In this document: positions 40,424-50,260 of the stretch, one piece after another
Layout: each line of letters starts with the position of its first letter
Numbering within the stretch: position 1 is the stretch's first letter
Assembly (NCBI RefSeq): GCF_000719115.1
Contig: NZ_JOEA01000023.1
Span: 62,001 to 126,000, forward strand
From: Lentzea albidocapillata
GTDB lineage: Bacteria > Actinomycetota > Actinomycetes > Mycobacteriales > Pseudonocardiaceae
DNA length: 64,000 nt
Reading direction: 5' to 3'
Program-made: the position numbers and the translations under genes
The notes under the pieces: generated by a model
Databases searched by the model: none
Told to the model about the DNA's origin: nothing
The model's input: only the letters and a program-made list of their open reading frames with translations

Positions 40424-40935
40424 TCAAGCAAATGGGGCGAGCCCGAGTGGGGTGCTGTCGCGCTGAAGTTGTTCCCGCAGCTCGGCGCATGCATCAGCGC
40501 GGGCGAGGTCTTTGGGCCTCGGCGGATCCGGAACGCGTTTGAGCACCTCGTGGGGATCGCACACCCACACCGGGGTCCCGGCCAATTCCAGTTCGGTTGC
40601 GCCCGTCCGCAAGTGGGCGTACGTGCCAGTGAGCTCTGGTGGCACGTCGAGCATGCCCAGTCGTGTGACGAACAAATGATCCAGTTGCGCCAGCGTCAAC
40701 GGTTCCGGCCGCCAGCTACGGCACCGTTCTTCTGTGAGCCCGTTGCGCCAACTCGGGTCGTAGGCGGGTATCGCTTCCAGTTCCACCAGTAGGTCCGCGA
40801 TGCGCTGAAGGTTGTCCGGGTCTGGCGACGGCACGACGTCGAGATCGTTGGGCTGCACGTCCGCGCCGTAGACGGCTAGAACGACGGATCCGCTCATCAC
40901 CCAGTCGACGTTGTGGCGATGCCCGAGACGGCCCT
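40424..40935 (-). CDS. Nucleotidyltransferase-like protein fused to a transposase fragment
   Basis: About 165 residues of a nucleotidyltransferase-fold protein: WVMSGSVVLAVYGADVQPNDLDVVPS has the G-S-x10-D-x-D-type core (DLDVV), followed by RIADLLVELEAIPAYDPSWRNGL and AHLRTGATELELAGTPVWVCDPHEVLK. It has no start of its own: the frame continues upstream to ATG 41182 through the C-terminus of a transposase remnant, giving a 252-aa chimera. The lost N-terminus is short. Possible toxin/antitoxin-like NTase, not certain. Confidence 0.6.
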
Positions 40936-40939
40936 GCCG

Positions 40940-41830
40940 ATCTACGCTGAGGCGTTCGATTTGATCGAGTTCGAGAGGCTGGGGCCGGCCCCTCAAGGGC
41001 GCCGCTCCAGCGAGTGATCGGTGCGTGCGGTGCTCGTTGTAGTGCCTCTCGTACTCCTGCGGGGCGCACCGTAAGTGGGTCTGATTCCAGATCATCGTGC
41101 GTTCCAGCAGTTCGGCGCGAAATGTCTTGACCCAGCGTTCAATGAAGGAATTCATGCGCGGCATCCGGATACCGGTCGGCACCGTAGCGATTCCCGCGGT
41201 GCCGAGGATCTTGTCGATCAGCGCGGAGTACCTGGCGGCGCGGTCACGAATGCACGACTGGCTGTGGCGTGTCGGCGCAGGACGAGCCCGTTCTGATCAC
41301 CTCCACGAACTCAGCCGAGCACACCCCTACCATCACGATCAAGCCCACCGCGGCGCCGGCCACCACGTCGAGCTCGCCGGCACCGGCGGGCTACCGGAGG
41401 ATGGCACGTGCGCCAGGTCAATGCCGTTTCACACCCAGGCTCGACCTCCTGCGGACGCATGAGATACCGCGGGCTGGCCTCTGCGACATCGAGGTCGCGG
41501 TTCGTCGATCGGGCGTCAGTTTGCATCGACGGTCTGCGGGGACGGTCGCGCCGAAGCATGATCCTCGCGGCAGGCCGTCATCTTTCAAGGAAGCCAGAAT
41601 CGTCCACGCCCAGGCCTCCCTGCGAGGCTGTTTGAGGCTCAGGTCCTCGATTTCGTCGGCAGTCGGCGACTGCCTCCAAGTCCAAGTCGTCCGTCAAGTC
41701 GACATGGATGAAGTCGCACGCCAGCATGCCAGAAGCCTGATCACGCAGGAAACACAGCCAGGACGTGACGAGCCCGGCTCGGCGAGGGCGGTATCCGCAG
41801 ACGCGCGAGAACATGATGGACCGTTTATTC
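40940..41830 (-). mobile_element. Degenerate insertion sequence, integrase-core transposase
   Basis: Two separated pieces of the transposase type seen intact-like at 49057-50165. C-terminal piece about 41270-40945: RDRAARYSALIDKILGTAGI, RMNSFIERWVKTFRAELLERTMIWNQTHLRCAPQEYERHYNEHRTHRSL. N-proximal piece about 41830-41690: CGYRPRRAGLVTSW, LRDQASGMLACDFIHVDL. The DDE middle (about 430 bases) is replaced by unrelated or eroded sequence. It borders the defence island on its left. Confidence 0.7.
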
Positions 41831-41871
41831 TGCCGTCCGGTGACACGCCTGGATTTACCGAGGAGCTGTTG

Positions 41872-44466
41872 TCATGAAACGGAAATGGCGTATTGGGCAG
41901 TCGCTGATTGCATTGCACCGCTAAGCAGTTTCCGATCCTCGTCAGAGTTAGCCAGTTTGATGAGAAATCCCGTGTGTCTGCGGTCGAATGCGGCGGCCCA
42001 GTCGAGCAGATCAGCCGAGCACGCTTCCGGCGCATACAGCCACAATCCGGGTTTGATCGCATCCTTCGCTGTGTCTGGCAGCGTCCGCGCCAAGAACTCG
42101 AGCAGCTTGTCCAACGACTCGAGTATCCGCACTGACGGGAGCAGCGCGCCCTGCGGGGCTGCAGCCAGCACCTTGAGCAGCTTGGTGACCTCGACGTGGC
42201 TGCGTCCAGCGGCTTCAGTGAGTTCCTGAAACAGCCCTGCCTCGGTCAGTTCGCCGCCGAAGACCTGCCTGCCGAGCATGGCGGCGTCTGCATGCTTTGC
42301 GAACCGGCCTGATCGCATGGTGATCCACCAGGTCCCACCGATCACGAGGAGGAACAAGGGGTAGTCGAAGTACCGTTCGACCTCGCCGCGGATCGGCATG
42401 TCGATCGGAAGAGCGACCATGATGACGCCGAGTACCGCGAGCACTGTGATTCGCCACGGCGACCGCAGGTGCTGGAAGCGTGCTGCCAGTCTGCCCGTGT
42501 ACGGAGCAAGCTCATGACGGTACGGCCACAGCTCTTTGAGACGCCGCTGCGGAAACCATCCGTGCTGATGTTGATGTGGCGCATGAACGACCAGTGCCGC
42601 GGTTGCGAGAGGCCAGCTTGACATCCACAGCCCGACGACCAGACGTGGCAGGGCACCGAAATTGCGCGCAAACAGATCGACAAAAATTTGTGTGAACAGA
42701 GAGAGTGAGACGGCTCCCAGCAGCGCGCCGAACAGGCATATGACGCCGAAGGCCAATGAGGCGGTCAGCTCCGTTAGTGACTGAGCGTCTTTTCGAAGAG
42801 ACCAGAGGAGGATGGCCGCCAGCAAGGCAAGTCCGCCCACTGAAGCTGCTCCAGTAGCGGGCCGTGTCGTTACGGCAAGCCAGAAAAGAAGGACCACGGT
42901 GCCGCCCAACGTGATCCTGCCAATGTTGAGGAGGGCTTGCAGCATCGGCACCAGCAGCCGATCGGGACCTGATGATTGGCGATCCGTCAGGAACTGGTCA
43001 TCGGCCCACGCCGCCAGCGCGTTAACGATGACGATCACTCTGTTCCGCAGCGCCGTGTGGTCTGGATCCGTTGGATCCCAACGCAAATGCTCGGCAATCT
43101 GTGACGTCGTTCGCGCGTCGAACTTGAGCACGACGGCCTGCCGATGCAGTGCCGCGACCGCGGCTGGCGAAGCCAGCGGCAGTAAGGACAACGAGGCTTC
43201 CCGATCGCGCCGGCCGCCACCGAACATGCCAAGCCAGATCAGCCGGTCGATACTGTCGTTCGTGTCGTCGAGTTCGTCAGCCTCGCTCAACACTGTCAAC
43301 GCGTGCAGCACCGGCGGTGGCCAACTGAAGGAACCCAACGGTGGGAGTACGGCCGAATCAGCCTGTTCCCAGACGGTACGCCGGACGAGATCATGAATAG
43401 AGGTCACCAGTAAAACCTTGAAGCCGGCGTCGCCGAGTCGGAGCGCCTCAACGAGGACACGGCGCGTCTCGGCGGTGCTCGTCGCGTGTTCCAGGTCCAG
43501 CACGGGGCGCGTTCGCACCAGGTATGCGGCGGCCAGATGTGTGAGGAGCAACGGCACTCGAAACGAAAACCCTCTGCCCTCGATCCGTCCTAGCCGCGAG
43601 GCGAGCACCGGAGCGATGTCGGCGTCATCCGTGGCCAGGTCAGTGGTCTTGAAAGCAAGGCCGTACGCGAAGCTCTCTGCCTTATGCCGCAAGGACTCGG
43701 ACGATTGGTTGACTGCGGAGTGCCGATTCAGCCGCGCCGCGACGAAGGCGTCGAGCACCGCGGCCTGACTGCGCAGCGGAGCACTCACCACGTGCGGGCC
43801 GAGTTGCATGATCATGGCCGGACTGGCGAAGATCGCTCTCATCGAGCGGTCGCGGATAAGCTGATCGTCTATGTCGTGGATGCCCTGTCTACCGAGCAGT
43901 TCCCTCACCTGGCGGCTCGATGGCTCGCGAGGCGTGAACACCGGCTGCGCGTCCGGATAGGCTTCGCGGACGGCAATGATCGCCCGATCCCGTTCCCGAT
44001 GCCGCATGAAGTTGCGCAACGCCTCGAAGTACTGCTCCTGCTGCTCCCGCGTCAGTTCACCGTCGAGATCGAACGCGAACATCCACCGCGTCCCGCGCGC
44101 TTCGCCAGAAAGATAGCGGGAGAGGCGGTCGCCGAGCACGGTGTTGTCCTCCGCGACCGACTGCTCGATCTGCTGGAAGAGCACATCCTGCGTGATTGAC
44201 CCGGTGATCGCGGGCAACCTACGCACCGAAACGTATACAGCCAGTTGCTTGGGTCTTCTTGCTTGAACAGCCTCACGGCATACGTTGAGCACGAGGTGAC
44301 GCAGGGAGACGCTCTTCCCGCTGCCTGCAGAACCGGCCAACACCGACACGGACGCGGTGGGCAGCCGCGCCAGCGAGAGCCTCCGCACGTTCGACGTCTC
44401 TGTCTCCCCGGACCACGCATGTCGGTAGGCCACCGCGAAGCCGAGCGGAACGTGGTTGGCGCGCAC
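41872..44466 (-). CDS. NACHT-like NTPase with C-terminal multi-pass membrane region
   Basis: An 864-aa protein. The P-loop GSAGSGKS is at residues 45-52, the Walker B-like strand RWMFAFDLDGEL at about 127-138 (NACHT-type acidic pair) and a sensor-1-like AIIAVREAY at about 162. Residues 200-500 are helical. About six TM helices span residues 515-715 (GGTVVLLFWLAVTT, GLALLAAILLWSL, AFGVICLFGALLGAVSL, LVVGLWMSSWPLATAALVV, ITVLAVLGVIMVALPI, LFLLVIGGTWWITM), followed by a 140-residue soluble tail. Likely a STAND-type sensor acting at the membrane, plausibly in phage defence. A small membrane protein gene lies 16 bases upstream. Confidence 0.7.
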   Translation of the reverse strand: MRANHVPLGFAVAYRHAWSGETETSNVRRLSLARLPTASVSVLAGSAGSGKSVSLRHLVLNVCREAVQARRPKQLAVYVSVRRLPAITGSITQDVLFQQIEQSVAEDNTVLGDRLSRYLSGEARGTRWMFAFDLDGELTREQQEQYFEALRNFMRHRERDRAIIAVREAYPDAQPVFTPREPSSRQVRELLGRQGIHDIDDQLIRDRSMRAIFASPAMIMQLGPHVVSAPLRSQAAVLDAFVAARLNRHSAVNQSSESLRHKAESFAYGLAFKTTDLATDDADIAPVLASRLGRIEGRGFSFRVPLLLTHLAAAYLVRTRPVLDLEHATSTAETRRVLVEALRLGDAGFKVLLVTSIHDLVRRTVWEQADSAVLPPLGSFSWPPPVLHALTVLSEADELDDTNDSIDRLIWLGMFGGGRRDREASLSLLPLASPAAVAALHRQAVVLKFDARTTSQIAEHLRWDPTDPDHTALRNRVIVIVNALAAWADDQFLTDRQSSGPDRLLVPMLQALLNIGRITLGGTVVLLFWLAVTTRPATGAASVGGLALLAAILLWSLRKDAQSLTELTASLAFGVICLFGALLGAVSLSLFTQIFVDLFARNFGALPRLVVGLWMSSWPLATAALVVHAPHQHQHGWFPQRRLKELWPYRHELAPYTGRLAARFQHLRSPWRITVLAVLGVIMVALPIDMPIRGEVERYFDYPLFLLVIGGTWWITMRSGRFAKHADAAMLGRQVFGGELTEAGLFQELTEAAGRSHVEVTKLLKVLAAAPQGALLPSVRILESLDKLLEFLARTLPDTAKDAIKPGLWLYAPEACSADLLDWAAAFDRRHTGFLIKLANSDEDRKLLSGAMQSATAQYAISVS

Positions 44467-44482
44467 GAAGTCGTCGTCAGCG

Positions 44483-44863
44483 TCACTGTTGCTGTACCGC
44501 GGCCTCCACCGCGCTGGCCAGCTCTCGCAGCGCGCCGCGATCAGCCGACGGGGTAAGAGCAGCCATCAGGCCACCCGCCACCGCAATGACCAGACATGCC
44601 AACAGGAACAGCCCAAGGAGCCGACCATCCCTGTTCAGCGGCGATACGTTGTTTTCCCGCAAAGCGATGATCGCGGAGATCGCCCCGAACAAGCCGAGCA
44701 CCGCGATGAGCCAGCCGACCGCAGGCCGGAAGGACTTGGTCTCAGACCTGCCCCGGACGAACTCGAGGAAGAATGCCACCAGAGCGATCAGCGTGGCAGA
44801 TCCGGAAAACCCGGAAGCGGCCTTGACGAAGCCCTCGCTCAATCCGGTTAAGCCATCAAACAC
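44483..44863 (-). CDS. Small membrane protein, partner of the NACHT-TM gene
   Basis: A 126-aa protein from GTG 44863. Three TM helices: ATLIALVAFFLEFV, AVGWLIAVLGLFGAISAIIAL, LLGLFLLACLVIAVAGGLMAAL, then a 25-residue helical tail (RGALRELASAVEAAVQQQ). Its stop is 16 bases before the NACHT-TM start, so the two form an operon. No family recognised. It may be the membrane effector or regulator of the NTPase (inference). Confidence 0.65.
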   Translation of the reverse strand: MFDGLTGLSEGFVKAASGFSGSATLIALVAFFLEFVRGRSETKSFRPAVGWLIAVLGLFGAISAIIALRENNVSPLNRDGRLLGLFLLACLVIAVAGGLMAALTPSADRGALRELASAVEAAVQQQ

Positions 44864-45028
44864 GCCACCGCCCCCTCGATGTTGTTCGGCTTCCGTGCAG
44901 ATGTCGGCGCTAGGACCAGCGTTGTTACGTCCCGAAAGACTTCACGCCACCACGTCCTGGTCGACCGGCGACCCGACGCCCGAACCACCACCTGTTTGCA
45001 GGTGGACGACGACCTCCAGCAGGGCCAT

Positions 45029-45590
45029 TCACTCAGACTCCAGCACCACAGAATGAGGGACATGACAGTCGGCCGCGTGACCAACCGACTCGCCTACCTG
45101 ATCAAGCGCAGCGTCGAGATCCTCGCGGCATGCTCTAGCTGAACGGCAACTCCGCAGCCACCGCACTCCGCGCCAAGGTCTTCGGAGGCACGCGAGCAGA
45201 AGGCTTCGCGGCTTGGCGGGCTCGGCCGACGAGGTCGTCAATGAACCCCTCGAGAGGCGGAACCGGTCTGCGCGGCCCATCATCCAGTCCGTGGCGTAGC
45301 GCTTGCGGGCTGTCGCTGCGGTGATCGCGCGGAACTCGGGTTCATCCGCCAGTTCGGCCGCGAACTCGTCGAGCCGGGGCTCAAGCGACACCGCGCATTC
45401 TTCTGCCTGTTCTCGGACCTTGTGTACCGCGTGGCTGACGATCCCGTCGCGCTCCCAACGGTTGGCACCTTGCAACGCTTTGGCAAGGCCGGGCAAGCCA
45501 TCGGCGGCGGCTTCAAGCTCTGCTGGACGGCGGCACGCCGGAACGCCGGGTCCTCAGCGAGCGCTGTCGACCAGCGCTGGGGCCTGCTCG
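45029..45590 (-). pseudogene. Helical protein remnant upstream of the NACHT-TM operon
   Basis: Minus-strand frames show two related helical segments: AEDPAFRRAAVQQSLKPPP-like sequence near 45520-45590 and LADEPEFRAITAATARKRYATDWMMGRADRF near 45260-45370, with codon bias of a real gene. They lie in different frames, and the C-terminal part after about 45250 loses sense. Perhaps an eroded effector-associated helical protein; family unknown. Confidence 0.4.
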
Positions 45591-45841
45591 TCCGGCATTT
45601 CGTCGCCGTCGTGATTCAGTCCGTCGGGGTTACGCCTGGCGACGTCTGAAGCGGCGGTGGTCAGCTCCTCCAGACCTCACCCGACCACGACGCTGGCCGA
45701 GCTCTGCCAGCAAGGACCGGTCTGGGCGCACGTCGCGCTCGACTTCGAACCCAAGGTCAGCCTGCTCCTGCCGCCGCGGCCGCAGGGCTCCCGCCGGTGC
45801 GTGAGCCGTAACGATCACCTCACTGAGAGCGACATTCGCTT

Positions 45842-48718
45842 GTGGCAAGAAATCCGGCGATCTCGTTCCGTGGCGCGCTGAAGATCTTCGGAGCGGACAC
45901 ACCCAGCTGGGTGAAGACACTCGACCTCCTGCTCGGCGGCGCCATCCTTACCGCCGGAGGCATACCGGCGACCAACCCGCTCAGTGCAGTCTGGGGATGG
46001 ATCGACCAGAAGAACGAGGCGATGCGTCTTCTCCGCGAAGGAGTGGACGCGGTTACCTCAAGGATGGCCGACAAGCGTGGTCTCGAACGCCACGAACTGG
46101 TCATCGCAGCGCACACGATCATCGTGGCAACAGCCTTCTTCGATGCGGTCCGAGATCTCTTGGACGTGCGGCTCAAGGGCACGTTGGACCTGAGCGAACC
46201 GAACCACGCCCTCCTGCACCACATCTACACCGCGCCGGTGCCAGCCCCTTCCGCAACAGCGAACTTCGACAAAGTCGCCAAGCACGTCGAGGCCTGGGCA
46301 CATTCCGCGATACAGCAGGGCATGGAGACGGTCCTCGGTGACGCAGGCGAGAACGATCTGCACAGGATCCCGTTCGAGACCAGAGAGCGCTATCGATACC
46401 TCTACCATCAGCTGAAGACGAAGGTGCCGGAGTTCGCGATGTGGGCGGACCAGATCGAGCACAGCTACACGCACACCGCCCTGGGACGCCTTGAGACGCT
46501 GTTGCAGCCGGGACCGCCCGCGCGTGGCGCGGCCACGACCATCGCCGCCGTCAACCGGAGCGAACTAGGCAGGCCGGTGGTGGACACCCAGGGATACGGG
46601 AGCGGACTCACGTTCCCCACTGTCGACGAGATCTTCATCAGCCCTACTTACGAGCAGGAATACCGGACCGGCTCCGATCTCGAACTCGTGCTTGCACGGC
46701 ATTTCACCTCTTTCGAAGCGACAGAACGCCCGCTGGTCGTGCTCGGGCATCCGGGAGCCGGGAAGTCGCTGCTCACCAAGGTGCTCGCCGCACGTCTCTC
46801 CGAGCGGGGATTCACGGTGGTGCGGGTACCACTGAGGGCCGTGGAGGCCGACGCTCCGATCAGCGAGCAGATCCGCGAAGCTCTGGCGCAGAGCACCAAC
46901 GGACGTGTCTCGTGGGCGGAGCTCTCCGACCAGTCCGAGGACAGCATCCGGGTGGTCCTGCTGGACGGCCTGGACGAACTGCTCCAGGCCAGCTCGCACA
47001 GCCGCCAGAGCTACCTCCACGATGTCATCGAGTTTCAACGTGTGGAAGCCGTGCTCGATCGTCCCCTCGCGGTCGTCGTCACGTCCCGCACAGTGGTCGC
47101 CGACCGCGTGCCGATTCCGGACGAATGCCCGATTGTCAAGATCAAAGACTTCGACGACTCGCAGATCGAGGAGTGGCTCTCGCGGTGGAACCGCGTGAAC
47201 ACCAGCGACTCCACTCGCCTGATACCGCTCAACGTCGCACTCGCCCAACGCGACATCGCCGGACAGCCGCTACTGCTGCTGATGCTGGCGCTCTACTTCT
47301 CCGACCCTGGCGTTGAACTGCGCACGGACCTCTCCAAAGCCGAGCTCTACAAGAGACTGCTGGAAGCCTATGCGGAGCGCGAGGTGGCACGACCTGACAA
47401 ACCGAACGTCACCGAAACGGTGCCTGATCTGCTTCGCAGGCTGGCGTTCGCCGCACTCGGCATGTTCAACCGTGCCAGCCAGAACATCAGTGAAGCCGAA
47501 CTCACGGCAGACCTGACCAACCTTGAAGAACCAGTGACCTCTGGCGAACACGTACTCGGCCAGTTCTTCTTCGTGCACACCGCGACCGCCACCACCTCAG
47601 CGACGCAGCAGCGCAGCTACGAGTTTCTGCACGCCACCTTCGCCGAATATCTTGTGGCATCACAACTACACGACACCGTCGCAGAGATCGCGGCCGTCAC
47701 AGCTTTGCGCGGCAGGACAAAACCTGATGACGACTTGCTCTTCGCGCTGCTCTCACATCAACCGCTCTCCCGGCGCTCGCCGATCACGGGCTTCCTGACC
47801 CACATGTTCCGAGTCGATCAGGACGTCTCGAACCTGACTCACACGGTGAACACGCTCATCCGCGACTTCCCGACCCGCGCCGAACCGAGGCGCTACATCG
47901 CCTACCAATCCCTGCAACGCAACCACATCCGCACCTTGGCCGCTTACTCCGCGAACCTGTTAATGCTGCGCCTCATCATCGCCGACGGACAACCGGTCGA
48001 GCTCGCGGACATCTGGCTCGACGACTGCCAACACAACTGGAGTTCTTGTGTCGCGCTCTGGAAAGCAGGCTTGGACCCGCTCCAACTCCAGGACCTACTC
48101 ACCTCTGTGAGCATCGACAACGGCCGCCTGCACTGGAACGCAAAGCCCCCGAGCTCGACCCTCGGGGTTGGAATCCACACCTACCTGCTGACGGACGAAG
48201 ACTCCACCGCGGAGTTCTTGGCCATCGGCCACTCTGCGGTTGGGCTGAGCCAAGCAGACGAAGTGATCAGCGCCTCGCTCTTCGCGTCTCGCCTGTTCCC
48301 TGTCCTGCGTGCAGTTCCGATCAACAACTGGCCGGCGATAACCCCCGCGCTGCTCGACGAGGCCGCGTTGTCCAACTCGCGGCCTGCCGAGGAAGTCTGG
48401 AACCTTCTTCGCAACAAGTCAGGCACGTTCCCACACGGCTTGGCAGGCCTCCTGGCGTCGTGGGCTGCTGCCCGTGACGAGCCGTTCCCGGCGATCGCCG
48501 TAGCCGCTGCGGCCTATCGACACGCCGAGGTCTTCAACGTCGTCGAACCGTTGTCGGAACAACTTCCTGCTCCGGGAAAGCCGCTCCTCGAGCTTGCACG
48601 CCACAAACATGGCCGACTCGATGACATCGACCCCATGGACGGAGCTACCGTCCATCTCCTCATCACGGCGATGGTCGAATGGTCGTGGTCGGAGGCCGGT
48701 CGACGCCACTACCCCTGA
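45842..48718 (+). CDS. Bacterial NACHT-module protein (bNACHT)
   Basis: A 958-aa protein from GTG 45842. Residues 1-about 200 are a helical N-terminal domain (LKIFGADTPSWVKTLDLLLGGAIL, WIDQKNEAMRLLREGVDAV), like NACHT N-terminal helical domains. The NTPase core has P-loop VLGHPGAGKSLL (about 300), Walker B VVLLDGLDELL (about 369, with the GLDE of NACHT) and sensor VVVTSRTVV (about 408), then the winged-helix region. YEFLHATFAEYLVASQL (about 595) is the typical FxHxxFxEYLxA motif. The C-terminal about 340 residues are a helical sensor-like domain. Such proteins sense phage in known cases. Confidence 0.88.
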   Translation: MARNPAISFRGALKIFGADTPSWVKTLDLLLGGAILTAGGIPATNPLSAVWGWIDQKNEAMRLLREGVDAVTSRMADKRGLERHELVIAAHTIIVATAFFDAVRDLLDVRLKGTLDLSEPNHALLHHIYTAPVPAPSATANFDKVAKHVEAWAHSAIQQGMETVLGDAGENDLHRIPFETRERYRYLYHQLKTKVPEFAMWADQIEHSYTHTALGRLETLLQPGPPARGAATTIAAVNRSELGRPVVDTQGYGSGLTFPTVDEIFISPTYEQEYRTGSDLELVLARHFTSFEATERPLVVLGHPGAGKSLLTKVLAARLSERGFTVVRVPLRAVEADAPISEQIREALAQSTNGRVSWAELSDQSEDSIRVVLLDGLDELLQASSHSRQSYLHDVIEFQRVEAVLDRPLAVVVTSRTVVADRVPIPDECPIVKIKDFDDSQIEEWLSRWNRVNTSDSTRLIPLNVALAQRDIAGQPLLLLMLALYFSDPGVELRTDLSKAELYKRLLEAYAEREVARPDKPNVTETVPDLLRRLAFAALGMFNRASQNISEAELTADLTNLEEPVTSGEHVLGQFFFVHTATATTSATQQRSYEFLHATFAEYLVASQLHDTVAEIAAVTALRGRTKPDDDLLFALLSHQPLSRRSPITGFLTHMFRVDQDVSNLTHTVNTLIRDFPTRAEPRRYIAYQSLQRNHIRTLAAYSANLLMLRLIIADGQPVELADIWLDDCQHNWSSCVALWKAGLDPLQLQDLLTSVSIDNGRLHWNAKPPSSTLGVGIHTYLLTDEDSTAEFLAIGHSAVGLSQADEVISASLFASRLFPVLRAVPINNWPAITPALLDEAALSNSRPAEEVWNLLRNKSGTFPHGLAGLLASWAAARDEPFPAIAVAAAAYRHAEVFNVVEPLSEQLPAPGKPLLELARHKHGRLDDIDPMDGATVHLLITAMVEWSWSEAGRRHYP

Positions 48719-48769
48719 TGACCTTGTGCCTTGCGGCACCCTGTGCGTGCCAAATTTCGTCCGCACAGG

Positions 48770-49030
48770 TCAAGCGGCATGCCGATACTCGTGGAGGACT
48801 CCACCGAGACGGTCCCGTCGGAGTACCGCGAGGCGTTCGATCCGGTCAGCTCCAAGGAGCTGGAGTCGGGCTCGCAAGGGTGCTGCGGCAGCGAGGGATC
48901 GGTGGGTGCGGTGCTGGTTGTAGTGCTGCTCGTACGCTTGCAGCGCGTGCCGGAGATGGGCCTCGTTCCAGATCAGCGTGCGGTCCAAGAGCTCGCCGCG
49001 GAGCGTCTTGACCCTGTGGGGTGCCAAAAC
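48770..49030 (-). mobile_element. Transposase C-terminal fragment
   Basis: RVKTLRGELLDRTLIWNEAHLRHALQAYEQHYNQHRTHRSLAAAAPL on the minus strand is the end of the same transposase type as at 40945-41270, but without the DDE core. It lies directly downstream of the bNACHT gene and next to a second, longer copy, so two ISs accumulated here. Confidence 0.7.
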
Positions 49031-49056
49031 GTGGCCCAACAGGCCTGACCTGCGGA

Positions 49057-50165
49057 TCAAGCTGCGGCAGGTTCGTACTCGTTGATCAAGCCGCCAAGCA
49101 CTCGCCGACGACGTACGGACCTGCAGCCCGGCTCTGCGATCGGGAGGTCGGGTCGCGGTGGGGCGTGGTGCTGCGCTTGATGTGGTCGTCGGTGGTTGTA
49201 GTGGGACACGTAGCGGTTCAGCACTGACTTGAGGTGATGCTCGTTGATGATGAGCAGCCTGTCTGTGAGCTCTCGTCTGACGGTGCCGACAAACCGTTCC
49301 GCGTAGCAGTTGGCCCGCGGACACTGCGCCGGGATCTTTACGACGTCGATCCCGGCGTCGGCGAGAACGGAATCGAACGACGCCGTGAACTGGCCCGCCC
49401 GGTCACGAATGAGGAATCGGAAGTCGCTGACCCGATCGTCAAGAACCATGAGGAGGTTGCGCGCCTGCTGGGTGGTCCAGCGCCCGTCAGGATTGGTGGT
49501 AGTGCCGAGGATATGGACGTAGCGGGTGCCGACCTCCATCACGAAGAACACGTACACCCGTTTCAACGTGACGGCGCAGTCAACGTGGAAGAAGTCGCAC
49601 GCCAGCATGCTCGCCGCTTGAGCACGCAGGAACCGCCGCCACGACGTGTCAGTATCCCGAGTCGGCGAGGGCGGTATCCGCAGACGCCGGAGTACGCGGC
49701 GGACAGTCGACGCAGCCGCCCGGTGGCCCAGCTTGAGCAGTTCACCTTGAATACGGCGGTAACCCCAGCCGGCGTTTTCCCTCGCCATGCGCTCGATCAA
49801 CGCCACGACGGTGTCGTCGATCGGAGGCGCCCGGCCTGGTTCGGGTAGGTCCACTTCTTCGCGACCAGGCGCCGATGCCACCGCAGCACGGTGCCCGGAG
49901 ACACCAGCCGGTGCTTCCGCAACCAGACAGGCAGCCGCCGCACCAACGTCGCGAACACCGCACGATCAGCCCAGTCCAGACGCGGACGGCCATGGGTACG
50001 ACGCAACACCGCGACCTCATGCCGCAGCACCAGCAACTCCACATCCTTCGCCGCCGATGACCGGCCGAGCAGAACCAACCAGCCACCTAGCTGGACAAAG
50101 ACGAGGTAGAGCAGTCGCAGCGCCACATCCACGATCATGCCGTCAGAACGACAGAACCCGATCAC
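49057..50165 (-). mobile_element. Integrase-core transposase with one frameshift
   Basis: Read from 50165 the first part ([51 protein letters not shown]) is in one frame; from about 49850 the second ([120 protein letters not shown]) is in another. A missing C at the GGGCGCCTCC joint explains the shift. The D, D, E residues are all present, so it is recently inactivated. No inverted repeats could be assigned with confidence. Confidence 0.8.
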
Positions 50166-50260
50166 TGCAGCTCAGCGGGCGAGTGCAGAGTTCTGGCACC
50201 CTGCAGGCAGATCGTCTGAGCGCAAGTAGCAGGCGAAGGTGCTCTAACCAACTCGCCCGC

